Shown piece after piece: positions 1-6,245 of a DNA stretch of 37,788 nt. The position numbers and the translations under genes are program-made. The stretch comes from UBA927 sp964361785 (GTDB lineage: Bacteria > Patescibacteriota > Microgenomatia > UBA10105 > UBA927). Positions within the stretch are counted from its first letter, which is position 1. The number at the start of each line of letters is the position of its first letter. The stretch covers positions 1 through 37,788 of the forward strand of contig CAYIBX010000011.1 of assembly GCA_964361785.1 (NCBI GenBank). Direction: 5' to 3'. The notes beneath the pieces were generated by a model. That model saw nothing but the letters and a program-made list of their open reading frames with translations, was not told where the DNA came from and searched no databases.

Positions 1-57
1 GATATCTCTTTGCGTATTTTTATAACATGTTTGTGAAGAAATAAAGGTATATATTTA

Positions 58-822
58 TTAATTTGAGATAGCACTCTCAATCATCGGCTTGATTTGTTCA
101 AATGGTAAGGCACCGGGTATTAGCTGTGTATCGCCCTTGGCGTCAATAATAATCGTTCCGGGAGTACCAGTAACTCCTTCAGCCGAGCCTGAGGCTATTT
201 GGTCTTTCACTTTTTGTGCAAACTCTCCGGAGTCTAAACAAGCTTTGAATTTTATTTCATTGAGTCCGAGTTCCTTAGAAAGCGGCACTAATTTATCCAA
301 TGTAAAGCCGGTACCGTTTGACGTTGTACGTTCAAGTATTGCGTCCACATATCTCCAAAACGCATCGTTTCCACCAAGTTTTGCGGCACATTCGGTCGCT
401 TCCGCTTCTTTCTGCGCATTTGCATGAAATGAAAGAGGAAAATGTCTATATACCCATTTGACGGAATCGCCATAGTCTTTTATGACTTGCTGCATTGTGG
501 GGTGAAAACGCTTGCAAAAAGGACATTCCAGATCAGAATATTCGACCAGAGCAACCTTTGCATTTATATTTCCCCGAATATGATCGTCTGTGGTAATTTC
601 CGGTTTTTTTGTAGCTTTTATGACGGGTGGTGGTACTGCGGCAATGGCGTCTGATGGGGGATTATTTACTTCTTTTTTAACAGGTACTGCGGCTTGAACA
701 TTCGTCTTTTCTAAAAACTGTACTTTTGTCCAGAGCGATCCCAAGAAAAATGATGCGAGTATAAGAAGCGTAGACAGAAACGTAATCATATTAAACCGTG
801 TTGAGTCCGTTGTATTTTGCAT
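58..822 (-). CDS. Membrane-anchored DsbA-family thiol-disulfide oxidoreductase
   Basis: An extracytoplasmic thioredoxin-fold protein expected to make or isomerise disulfides in exported proteins. After an N-terminal hydrophobic anchor (MITFLSTLLILASFFLG) comes a Pro/Ala/Val linker, then the DsbA-like domain beginning near VALVEYSDLECPFCKRFH. The CPFC active site is at residues 100-103, and the cis-Pro loop is GVTGTPG near the C terminus. The frame stays open back to an ATG at 849, but that ATG lies inside the operator and promoter. I prefer the ATG at 822 (254 aa), which sits about 9 nt after a TATCGT -10 box and would give a nearly leaderless mRNA. It is divergent from the small His-tailed protein and copper ATPase genes and shares their operator type. 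Family assignment is strong (BdbD/DsbA-like); the copper-stress link is inferred. Confidence 0.9.
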   Translation of the reverse strand: MQNTTDSTRFNMITFLSTLLILASFFLGSLWTKVQFLEKTNVQAAVPVKKEVNNPPSDAIAAVPPPVIKATKKPEITTDDHIRGNINAKVALVEYSDLECPFCKRFHPTMQQVIKDYGDSVKWVYRHFPLSFHANAQKEAEATECAAKLGGNDAFWRYVDAILERTTSNGTGFTLDKLVPLSKELGLNEIKFKACLDSGEFAQKVKDQIASGSAEGVTGTPGTIIIDAKGDTQLIPGALPFEQIKPMIESAISN

Positions 823-830
823 ATGTGATA

Positions 831-836
831 ACGATA
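831..836 (-). promoter_or_regulatory. -10 box of the DsbA-like gene
   Basis: On the minus strand this reads TATCGT. It lies exactly 10 bp after the second half-site of the direct-repeat operator and about 9 nt before the ATG at 822. No good -35 is visible, as expected for an activator-dependent promoter. It is called mainly because the other two operator copies have the same geometry. Confidence 0.5.
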
Positions 837-846
837 TCAAATCAAA

Positions 847-863
847 CATGAAGATTTCGTGAA
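847..863 (-). promoter_or_regulatory. Direct-repeat operator, copy 1
   Basis: The minus strand reads TTCACG-AAATC-TTCATG: two 6-bp half-sites with an 11-bp period. It matches the copies at 883-899 and 1112-1128 in half-sites, spacer and distance (10 bp) to the -10. An 11-bp direct repeat replacing the -35 is typical of OmpR/PhoB-family response regulators. The regulator itself is not in the window. Confidence 0.6.
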
Positions 864-882
864 TGACGATATTTTTCTTGTC

Positions 883-899
883 TTCATATTATCTTCATA
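883..899 (+). promoter_or_regulatory. Direct-repeat operator, copy 2
   Basis: Reads TTCATA-TTATC-TTCATA with an 11-bp period. The -10 candidate TATCCT (910-915) starts 10 bp after it. It faces away from copy 1, with 19 bp between them, so one intergenic region carries back-to-back activator-type promoters for the DsbA-like gene and the small membrane protein. Confidence 0.65.
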
Positions 900-909
900 T
901 AGCGTGTAC

Positions 910-915
910 TATCCT
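910..915 (+). promoter_or_regulatory. -10 box of the small His-tailed membrane protein
   Basis: TATCCT, 10 bp downstream of operator copy 2. It predicts a start near 922 and a 5' leader of about 27 nt holding the AAAGGGGG ribosome-binding site at 933-940. Confidence 0.5.
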
Positions 916-948
916 AATCTAGGACAGAGTAAAAAGGGGGTGATGTGT

Positions 949-1110
949 ATGAAAAATATTATTTGGATTTGCGTAGCGGTGGCGCTTATGGGTCTTGTCG
1001 CTATCACCATCTTTAAAGTTCCGATCGGCACAGTTATGTTTGCGGGAGCATTGCTTGCTTGTCCATTACTTCATATTTGGATGATGAAAGATGGAGGACA
1101 CAAACACTAA
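949..1110 (+). CDS. Small single-pass membrane protein with His-rich tail
   Basis: A 53-residue protein: a hydrophobic segment of about 35 residues (IIWICVAVALMGLVAITI onward) followed by HIWMMKDGG and a terminal HKH. The frame is open from 859, but the strong ribosome-binding site at 933-940 fits the ATG at 949 (8-nt spacing) better than the ATG at 943 (2 nt). Small membrane proteins with Met/His tails, such as DUF2933-like proteins, are common beside copper-export genes. That likeness is loose, so I name no family. It lies 42 bp before the methyltransferase-like gene and is probably co-regulated with it through the repeated operator. A metal-binding role is inferred from the Met/His tail and context. 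Confidence 0.65.
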   Translation: MKNIIWICVAVALMGLVAITIFKVPIGTVMFAGALLACPLLHIWMMKDGGHKH

Positions 1111-1111
1111 T

Positions 1112-1128
1112 TTCATAAAATCTTCATA
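1112..1128 (+). promoter_or_regulatory. Direct-repeat operator, copy 3
   Basis: Reads TTCATA-AAATC-TTCATA, directly after the stop codon of the small membrane protein. The -10 candidate TATACT (1139-1144) starts 10 bp later, as in the other two copies. It drives the methyltransferase-like gene and, through it, the copper ATPase. Confidence 0.65.
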
Positions 1129-1138
1129 CTTGCTTTCC

Positions 1139-1144
1139 TATACT
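1139..1144 (+). promoter_or_regulatory. -10 box of the methyltransferase-ATPase operon
   Basis: TATACT, 10 bp after operator copy 3 and 8 nt before the ATG at 1153. The predicted start at about 1151 leaves essentially no leader, and no ribosome-binding site precedes this ATG. Confidence 0.6.
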
Positions 1145-1152
1145 GCGGGTAT

Positions 1153-1812
1153 ATGGGATACGACTATGGAAACTGGCTCCTTGTTACTTTAAATATCATT
1201 CTTTTTCTTTACTTTATTAAAAGTGCGTTTAAACCGAGAACAAAGACTGATTGGACAACATTTCGTTATTTTGGCGCTTTCATCGTGGCTCTCTTTGCGG
1301 AGATGTACGGTTTCCCCTTAACTATCTATCTTCTCACCTCTTATTTCGGCAATCGATTGGGTTTGGATTTTACCCATAGCAACGGACATATACTCAACAC
1401 TCTCTTGGGTCTTAAGGGTGATCCACATTTTAGTATTTTGCATATTATCAGTTACGCACTCATAATTGGCGGTCTCGTCCTTTTAGGTAACGCCTGGGAA
1501 GTTCTATATAAAGCAGTGAGGCGACACCGACCCGCAACAGGCAATGTTTATCAATACATTCGTCATCCCCAGTACCTAGCCTTTACTCTCATTATTTTTG
1601 GTTTTCTCGTCCAATGGCCGACACTCATTACGATCGATATGGCTCCCATCCTTATATGGCGATATATACGACTTGCAATAATCGAAGAAAAGGAAATGCT
1701 CCAGAAGTTCGGTACAGCGTACGCCAAGTATTTACGAAAAACTCCAGGTTACTTTCCGTCTATAAAAAAATTAATCACCAAATATAGCCTCACGAAAATA
1801 TTTAGTGCATAA
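1153..1812 (+). CDS. Isoprenylcysteine carboxyl methyltransferase-like membrane protein
   Basis: A polytopic membrane protein of 219 aa with about five hydrophobic segments. Its C-terminal half has the ICMT/PEMT-type SAM-binding signature: GNVYQYIRHPQYLAF (RHPxY), then EEKEMLQKFGTAYAKYL and a closing PGYFP. This superfamily includes eukaryotic ICMT, NnrU and bacterial proteins often found next to heavy-metal exporters; the bacterial substrate is usually unknown. The start is the only upstream Met and lies 8 nt after a good -10, so the mRNA should be leaderless. It is followed 21 nt later by the copper ATPase. Superfamily is confident; substrate is unknown. Confidence 0.85.
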   Translation: MGYDYGNWLLVTLNIILFLYFIKSAFKPRTKTDWTTFRYFGAFIVALFAEMYGFPLTIYLLTSYFGNRLGLDFTHSNGHILNTLLGLKGDPHFSILHIISYALIIGGLVLLGNAWEVLYKAVRRHRPATGNVYQYIRHPQYLAFTLIIFGFLVQWPTLITIDMAPILIWRYIRLAIIEEKEMLQKFGTAYAKYLRKTPGYFPSIKKLITKYSLTKIFSA

Positions 1813-1833
1813 TGATAATAGAGAAATAAAATT

Positions 1834-3942
1834 ATGAATCACGGTGGAATGAAGCATGGGGGTCATACGATGAAGCCTCTTTCTGAAATTTCCTTGTGGG
1901 AAAAATTAAAAATGAGTATGACTATGACCATGGGCATGGATCACACGGGTCTTGCGGGAAGAGAGATGGCAAAACTCATGGAAGAAGATATCCGTAATAA
2001 ATTTTTCTTCTCTTTTTTCCTGACCATACCAATCCTCGCCTATTCTATGGGGAGGATGCTATTAGGATGGAATTTGCCAACACCTATCCCAGTTCATTGG
2101 TTACTATTTTTGCTCACAACGCCGGTCTTCTTCTATGGAGGGTGGTTATTTCTTTATTCTTCATATTTTGAATTGAAAACCGGTCGACTAGGCATGTCTG
2201 TTCTTATTGCGGTCGGCATCACGGCAGCGTATGCATTCAGTGTTGTGCTGACGTTTCTTGGAAACGGTGAGTCATTTTATGAAGCAGCAGCAATGCTCAT
2301 TACGTTTGTACTTTTTGGACACTGGATGGAAATGAAATCAAGGCGCGGCACTACTGATGCATTACAAGCACTCTTTAATTTAGTTCCTCCCCTTGCACGC
2401 GTATTACGAAGCGGTAAAGAAATACTTATGCCTACTGCAGAAGTAAAACTGAGGGATATTCTGATTCTTAAGCCGGGCGACAAAGCACCGGTTGACGGGG
2501 AAATTATTGTAGGCGAGACTTCAATTGACGAATCATTAGTGACTGGCGAATCTGTCCCCGTGGAGAAAAATATAGGAAGCCAAGTCATTGGCGGATCAAT
2601 AAACTTATCTGGATATATTCAGTTTAAAGCCACAAAAGTAGGTGCGGACACGGCTTTGGCTCAAATTGTAAAAATGGTCGAAAATGCCCAAAACTCTAAA
2701 GCCCCAGGGCAAAAACTAGCAGATAAGTTCGCTAAATATTTGGTAATTGTAGCTGTAGGCGGAGGATTTTTAACCTTTGCAGTGTGGTTTTTCGTTTTTG
2801 GACAGCCATTGCTGTTTGCCCTTACTTTTGCTATTTCCACTGTAGTTATCGCTTGTCCGGATGCATTAGGTTTAGCTACTCCGACTGCAGTAGCAGTAGG
2901 CACTGGACTCGGAGCCAAACACAATATCCTCATTAAAGATGCAGCGACGCTTGAACAAACATCGAAGATACAAGCCGTGGTGATGGATAAAACAGGAACG
3001 CTTACTGACGGAAAACCAAAGATATCCAGTATTGCGATAACAAAAGGATTTGACGAAAATATTTCTTTGCAACTCATTGGTGCTGCGGAGGCAAAATCTT
3101 CTCATCCATTGTCAAATGCTGTGCTTGAAGAACTAAAAATAAGAAAACTTTCTTTTCCTCAAAAAGTTGAAAAGTTCCAAAACCTTTCAGGACTTGGTGT
3201 AAAAGCCATAGTGGATGGAAAACAAGTCTTAGTGGGTACGAAGCGCTTAATGAATGAAAATAAGATTGATACTACTCCTCTTGAGAGAGACATCATTACT
3301 TTTCAGGAAAATGGGGAAACTATTATGCTTCTTGCAGTTGATGGCAAGTTAGCAGCAATGGTCGGAGCAGTTGATCCCATCAAAGAAAATTCTAAAAAAG
3401 CAATTGATCGCCTCAATGAAATGGGCATCGAAACGGCCATGATTACTGGAGATAATGAAAAAACTGCCCAAATTGTAGCCCAAAAAATCGGTATTAAACG
3501 AGTATTTGCGGATGTAATGCCTGAAGATAAAGCAAAATATGTCAAAAAACTTCAAGATGAGGGAAAATTTGTTGCAATGGTTGGAGATGGGGTCAATGAT
3601 GCACCAGCGTTGGCAACTGCGGATATAGGAATTGCTATTGGTGCGGGAACAGACGTAGCCATTGAGACAGCAAAAATTGTGTTGATGAAATCGGATCCTG
3701 CAGATATTTTACGGTCAATCAGACTTTCCAAAGCAACGGTGAGAAAAATGAAGCAAAATCTTTTTTGGGCTTCGATTTATAATTTGTTGGCTATTCCTGT
3801 AGCTGCAGGTGTGCTGTATCCGTCTTTCGGTATTTCACTAAGACCAGAAGTGTCGGCGCTTCTTATGAGTATTTCCTCTATTATTGTAGCTACTAATGCA
3901 GTACTTTTAAACAGATCAGAAAAAGATCTGATTGAGATTTAG
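1834..3942 (+). CDS. copB: CopB-type copper/silver-translocating P-type ATPase
   Basis: A P1B-type ATPase of 702 aa that should pump Cu or Ag ions out of the cytoplasm. In place of a CxxC metal-binding domain it has a Met/His-rich N terminus (MNHGGMKHGGHTM, then SMTMTMGMDH), as in CopB proteins. In order: TGES actuator motif at 237-240; transmembrane metal site CPD at 341-343; phosphorylation motif DKTGTLT at 385-391; HP motif in SSHPLSNAV; ATP-hinge motif VGDGVNDAPAL; and C-terminal helices with YN and MSISS. CopA pumps usually have CPC and CopB pumps CPH, so CPD is a variant and exact ion specificity is uncertain. It is likely co-transcribed with the methyltransferase-like gene and ends 7 nt before a convergent tRNA-Glu. 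Confidence 0.93.
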   Translation: MNHGGMKHGGHTMKPLSEISLWEKLKMSMTMTMGMDHTGLAGREMAKLMEEDIRNKFFFSFFLTIPILAYSMGRMLLGWNLPTPIPVHWLLFLLTTPVFFYGGWLFLYSSYFELKTGRLGMSVLIAVGITAAYAFSVVLTFLGNGESFYEAAAMLITFVLFGHWMEMKSRRGTTDALQALFNLVPPLARVLRSGKEILMPTAEVKLRDILILKPGDKAPVDGEIIVGETSIDESLVTGESVPVEKNIGSQVIGGSINLSGYIQFKATKVGADTALAQIVKMVENAQNSKAPGQKLADKFAKYLVIVAVGGGFLTFAVWFFVFGQPLLFALTFAISTVVIACPDALGLATPTAVAVGTGLGAKHNILIKDAATLEQTSKIQAVVMDKTGTLTDGKPKISSIAITKGFDENISLQLIGAAEAKSSHPLSNAVLEELKIRKLSFPQKVEKFQNLSGLGVKAIVDGKQVLVGTKRLMNENKIDTTPLERDIITFQENGETIMLLAVDGKLAAMVGAVDPIKENSKKAIDRLNEMGIETAMITGDNEKTAQIVAQKIGIKRVFADVMPEDKAKYVKKLQDEGKFVAMVGDGVNDAPALATADIGIAIGAGTDVAIETAKIVLMKSDPADILRSIRLSKATVRKMKQNLFWASIYNLLAIPVAAGVLYPSFGISLRPEVSALLMSISSIIVATNAVLLNRSEKDLIEI

Positions 3943-3949
3943 TATAATG

Positions 3950-4023
3950 TAGCCCGTATCGGATTCGAACCGATGATATTCACGCTGAAAACGTGATGTC
4001 CTAGGCCGCTAGACGAACGGGCC
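3950..4023 (-). tRNA. tRNA-Glu(UUC)
   Basis: On the minus strand the gene folds as a standard tRNA. The acceptor GGCCCGT pairs with ACGGGCT, the anticodon stem CACG/CGTG encloses a loop with TTC as anticodon, and the T-arm carries GGTTCGAATCC. The discriminator base is A, and the next bases are CAT, so CCA is not encoded. It is convergent with the copper ATPase gene. Confidence 0.95.
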
Positions 4024-4067
4024 AAATGGTATCGAATTCAATTTTAGCAAAATTGGACTCAAAAGGA

Positions 4068-4073
4068 TATAAT
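4068..4073 (+). promoter_or_regulatory. -10 box of the 99-aa unknown gene
   Basis: A consensus TATAAT. A weak -35 candidate, TTAGCA, lies at 4044-4049 with an 18-bp spacer. The predicted start, about 4080, is only about 6 nt before the ATG at 4086. Confidence 0.6.
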
Positions 4074-4085
4074 CTTTGTATTCAT

Positions 4086-4382
4086 ATGAGCGAAAGACCA
4101 GATTGGTTTCTAGGATTTTTGGAAGAAGCAATTCAAATGACTTCAGTCTCAGATGAGTTTGTGGAAAGTGCTTTGGGTATCGGATGTATGATAGATGCCG
4201 GTAATCAGACTGATGCACGCCGACTTTATGATGAAGCTGCCAAAGCCCTGAGGACGATGCGAATAACTCAGACACCTGGTGAACAAGGTTCTACTCAAGT
4301 TCGTACAATGATTCAATCACTCTTATATCCTTTAGATCTTCGTATGGAACTTTCTCGTCGACTTAAAATACCGTTGGGATAA
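4086..4382 (+). CDS. Hypothetical protein, 99 aa, mostly helical
   Basis: I do not recognise this family. The frame is open from 4026, but the TATAAT at 4068-4073 lies inside that extension, so I use the ATG at 4086 (MSERPDWFLGFLEEA). The protein is soluble, with no signal peptide or membrane segment. It looks largely alpha-helical, with an Ala/Arg/Glu-rich centre (GNQTDARRLYDEAAKALRTM) and a C terminus of LLYPLDLRMELSRRLKIPLG. It sits alone between tRNA-Glu and the dinB operon. It appears real because it has its own promoter and fills the space exactly between neighbours. Confidence 0.6.
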   Translation: MSERPDWFLGFLEEAIQMTSVSDEFVESALGIGCMIDAGNQTDARRLYDEAAKALRTMRITQTPGEQGSTQVRTMIQSLLYPLDLRMELSRRLKIPLG

Positions 4383-4386
4383 TTAC

Positions 4387-4394
4387 GTTCGGTT
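4387..4394 (-). promoter_or_regulatory. Candidate SOS (LexA) element before the dinB operon
   Basis: GTTCGGTT on the plus strand, the complement of AACCGAAC. The same octamer occurs between lexA and uvrB, close to both start codons (23999-24006 and 24095-24102). Here it lies 70-80 bp before the first gene of the dinB operon, near the -35 position for a possible -10, TATAGT, at 4413-4418. Confidence 0.45.
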
Positions 4395-4450
4395 TATTTT
4401 TGTATATTTTGATATAGTTACGCCTAATTGACGGGATATGTTTTCGGGTT

Positions 4451-4456
4451 TATTAT
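4451..4456 (+). promoter_or_regulatory. -10 box close to the 87-aa gene
   Basis: TATTAT, ending 9 nt before the ATG at 4466, would give a leaderless mRNA. The alternative -10 at 4413-4418 would give a leader of about 40 nt. The sequence alone does not decide between them. Confidence 0.4.
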
Positions 4457-4465
4457 GGATATACA

Positions 4466-4729
4466 ATGCCCGAAACAATTAATGAACCTGTTTCTGTAGC
4501 CCTCTGGAGTAATCATACTACACACAAAATTCTTCCGTACAGTTTGTATTGGCATGGCAGGCGATATCAGATTAGTACAGTAGGATTTCATCACACATAT
4601 CACGTCGGGCGAATTCTCATGCACGTATTTTCAGTAACTGATGGCAGTACATTTTTTCGTTTGGAGCTCAATGCTGAAACGCTTGAATGGCAGCTTTTGG
4701 ATGTAGAAGTAGGAAATTATGAACTTTAA
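4466..4729 (+). CDS. Small protein paired with the Y-family polymerase (unknown function)
   Basis: An 87-aa soluble protein with alternating hydrophobic residues that suggest a small beta-rich fold. Notable segments are LYWHGRRYQISTVGFHH and DGSTFFRLELNAETLEWQLLDVE. I do not recognise its family. Its last codons overlap the polymerase start (11 nt if the ATG at 4719 is used), so the two are translationally coupled. With the SOS-like octamer upstream, it is probably part of a damage-inducible translesion cassette. Many UmuC-type polymerases have a small accessory partner, but this one resembles neither UmuD nor ImuA by eye. Confidence 0.7.
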   Translation: MPETINEPVSVALWSNHTTHKILPYSLYWHGRRYQISTVGFHHTYHVGRILMHVFSVTDGSTFFRLELNAETLEWQLLDVEVGNYEL

Positions 4730-5951
4730 TCCCGCTCCTCCCACAATAATGCATGTAGATATCAATTCGTGCTTTGCAACGATTGAACAGCAGGCAAATC
4801 CTTTGCTTCGTGGCAAGCCTGTGGTAGTTGCGGCATATACGACCAATAATGGATGTGTGCTTACCGCGTCTAAAGAAGCTAAACTGTATGGCATCAAAAC
4901 CGGTATGCGCGTTCGGGACGCCAAATATCTTTATCCACGTCTTATTGTTTTACCTTCTGATCCTGATAAATATCGTGTGGTGAATCAACAGTTGACAGAA
5001 CTTTTGATGAAATATTCACCAAACATTAGTGTTGAGTCTATCGATGAGATGGTTCTTGATCTAAAAGATACGCCAAAATTATTAAGACCAGATCTTAATC
5101 AAATGATCGATATAGCCAAAGAAATTAAAAATCGTATTAAACAAGAAATAGGAGATTGGATTACGGTGTCTATTGGCATCGCTTCAAATAGATATTTAGC
5201 AAAAGTTGCTTCAGGACTTGAAAAGCCCGACGGATTGCGATGGATTACAAAAGAAACAATTGTTTCAATACTCGAAAAAATGAAGCTTGAGGATCTTTGT
5301 GGTATAAAAGAAGGGAATGCAAGAAAACTCAAAAGTGTTGGGATATATACACCGCTTGAGATGTTTTATGCAGATAGCAATACATTAAAACGCGGATTTC
5401 ATTCTATTATTGGGAGGGATTGGTGGCAAAAAATACATGGATTTGATCATTCAAAGAACTCAGGACAAGTCAATAAAACCTTTGGTCAGTCGTATGCGAT
5501 GAGTAAGTTTCTTTTGCCTACTGATTCCTGTGTGTGGCAAATATTGTCGCAGCTTGTGATGAAAATGGGAAGAAGGTTAAGATGTGATGGATCTTCCAGT
5601 CGAGGTGTAGCTGTATCACTTTTGTTTGAAGACCATACGCACTGGCATACACAAGAGTTGCAGGAAGAATCATTATTTGCAGATACTGACTTGTATCAAA
5701 AAATATGGCGCATGCTTCAAAATGCGCCAGAACGGGCCATTCGAATTCTTGCAATATCGTGTTACCAATTGCACAAAGATTTATATGATCAGCAATCATT
5801 GTTATTTGATGAAAATAAGAAACGCAACCTTACACGAGCCATAGATGCAGTACAAGAAAAATTTGGTGCATTTATCATTACTCCTGCGCGTATGATTGGG
5901 ATGGAGAATAGGGTTATGGATCGAATTGCATTTGGAAAAACAAGTCTGTGA
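4719..5951 (+). CDS. dinB: Y-family translesion DNA polymerase (DinB/UmuC type)
   Basis: A DNA polymerase of 410 aa that copies past damaged bases. The catalytic acidic residues are D14 (MHVDINSCF) and the D109-E110 pair in SVESIDEMVLDL; F19 occupies the steric-gate position. The finger/palm signature SIGIASNRYLAKVAS and GLEKPDGLRWI follow, then helix-hairpin-helix-like LCGIKEGNARKLKSVGIYT and a C-terminal little-finger domain. The DINSCFATIEQQ wording is closer to gram-positive UmuC-like enzymes than to E. coli Pol IV. The start may instead be the ATG at 4749. It is coupled to the 87-aa gene and ends just before a strong inverted repeat. Confidence 0.92.
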   Translation: MNFNPAPPTIMHVDINSCFATIEQQANPLLRGKPVVVAAYTTNNGCVLTASKEAKLYGIKTGMRVRDAKYLYPRLIVLPSDPDKYRVVNQQLTELLMKYSPNISVESIDEMVLDLKDTPKLLRPDLNQMIDIAKEIKNRIKQEIGDWITVSIGIASNRYLAKVASGLEKPDGLRWITKETIVSILEKMKLEDLCGIKEGNARKLKSVGIYTPLEMFYADSNTLKRGFHSIIGRDWWQKIHGFDHSKNSGQVNKTFGQSYAMSKFLLPTDSCVWQILSQLVMKMGRRLRCDGSSSRGVAVSLLFEDHTHWHTQELQEESLFADTDLYQKIWRMLQNAPERAIRILAISCYQLHKDLYDQQSLLFDENKKRNLTRAIDAVQEKFGAFIITPARMIGMENRVMDRIAFGKTSL

Positions 5952-5952
5952 C

Positions 5953-5996
5953 TAAGTAGTCAACTAATTCTCGACCGGTGTAAAGTTGACTACTTA
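5953..5996 (+). terminator. Perfect 13-bp inverted repeat after dinB
   Basis: TAAGTAGTCAACT at 5953-5965 pairs perfectly with AGTTGACTACTTA at 5984-5996 across an 18-nt loop, 1 nt after the dinB stop codon. It may stop or protect the dinB transcript. It lacks a clean U-tract (AATATTTTG follows), so a protein-binding palindrome is an alternative. Confidence 0.4.
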
Positions 5997-6046
5997 ATAT
6001 TTTGACATAATTAATCCTAATCTACTTTAGAAGTAGATATTGAATA

Positions 6047-6076
6047 TTGACAGTGATTATAAAGAGGAAGTACTGT
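6047..6076 (+). promoter_or_regulatory. Possible promoter of the metK operon
   Basis: TTGACA at 6047-6052 and TACTGT at 6071-6076 with an 18-bp spacer. Transcription would begin near 6083, just before the first conserved element of the leader at 6094. A second TTGACA at 6002-6007 has no convincing -10. Confidence 0.4.
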
Positions 6077-6093
6077 AGAGAATAGTACAAATA

Positions 6094-6238
6094 AATCAAG
6101 AGTGGTGGAAGAGATCTCGCTCATAGCCATCCGACAACCGATTTTGTAACGAAGTGAAAAATCGTCCTGAGCTTTGTCGAAGGACCACTTCCATGAAAAC
6201 ACGGTGCCAAAACGAGAATTGATTCGCCCAAAGGAGGG
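6094..6238 (+). promoter_or_regulatory. Candidate SAM-I-clan riboswitch in the metK leader
   Basis: The leader carries, in order, the core blocks of SAM-I-type riboswitches. AATCAAGAG at 6094-6102 is P1 plus J1/2. GGTGG at 6104-6108 can pair with CCATC at 6127-6131 as P2. CCGACAACCG at 6131-6140 resembles the classical CCGGCAACC. CGGTGCCAA at 6202-6210 resembles the classical GGUGCCAA, and ACCG (6137-6140) pairs with CGGT (6202-6205) as P3. TGATT (6220-6224) closes P1 with AATCA (6094-6098). P4 is nearly absent and no kink-turn is evident, recalling SAM-IV and SAM-I/IV variants. The ribosome-binding site at 6232-6238 follows P1 and can pair with CCC at 6227-6229, which suggests translational control. 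Position before metK fits SAM sensing. Confidence 0.65.
6151..6191 (+). repeat. REP-like hairpin inside P3 of the metK leader
   Basis: GAAGTG (6151-6156) pairs with CACTTC (6186-6191), and inside it GTCCT (6164-6168) pairs with AGGAC (6181-6185). The core CCTGAGC-TTTGTCGAAGG resembles a REP-type sequence that I recall as widespread in bacterial genomes. A second pairing, CGATTTT (6139-6145) with AAAATCG (6158-6164), competes with it. Confidence 0.5.
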
Positions 6239-6245
6239 AAACAAT

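Noticed and set aside
849..849. Upstream ATG for the DsbA-like gene
   Set aside because: It lies inside the operator and upstream of the -10; the ATG at 822 fits promoter geometry shared with two neighbouring genes.
2661..3077. Long minus-strand open frames inside the copper ATPase and many other genes
   Set aside because: They are antisense to strongly conserved proteins, show no domain likeness of their own and have no promoters.
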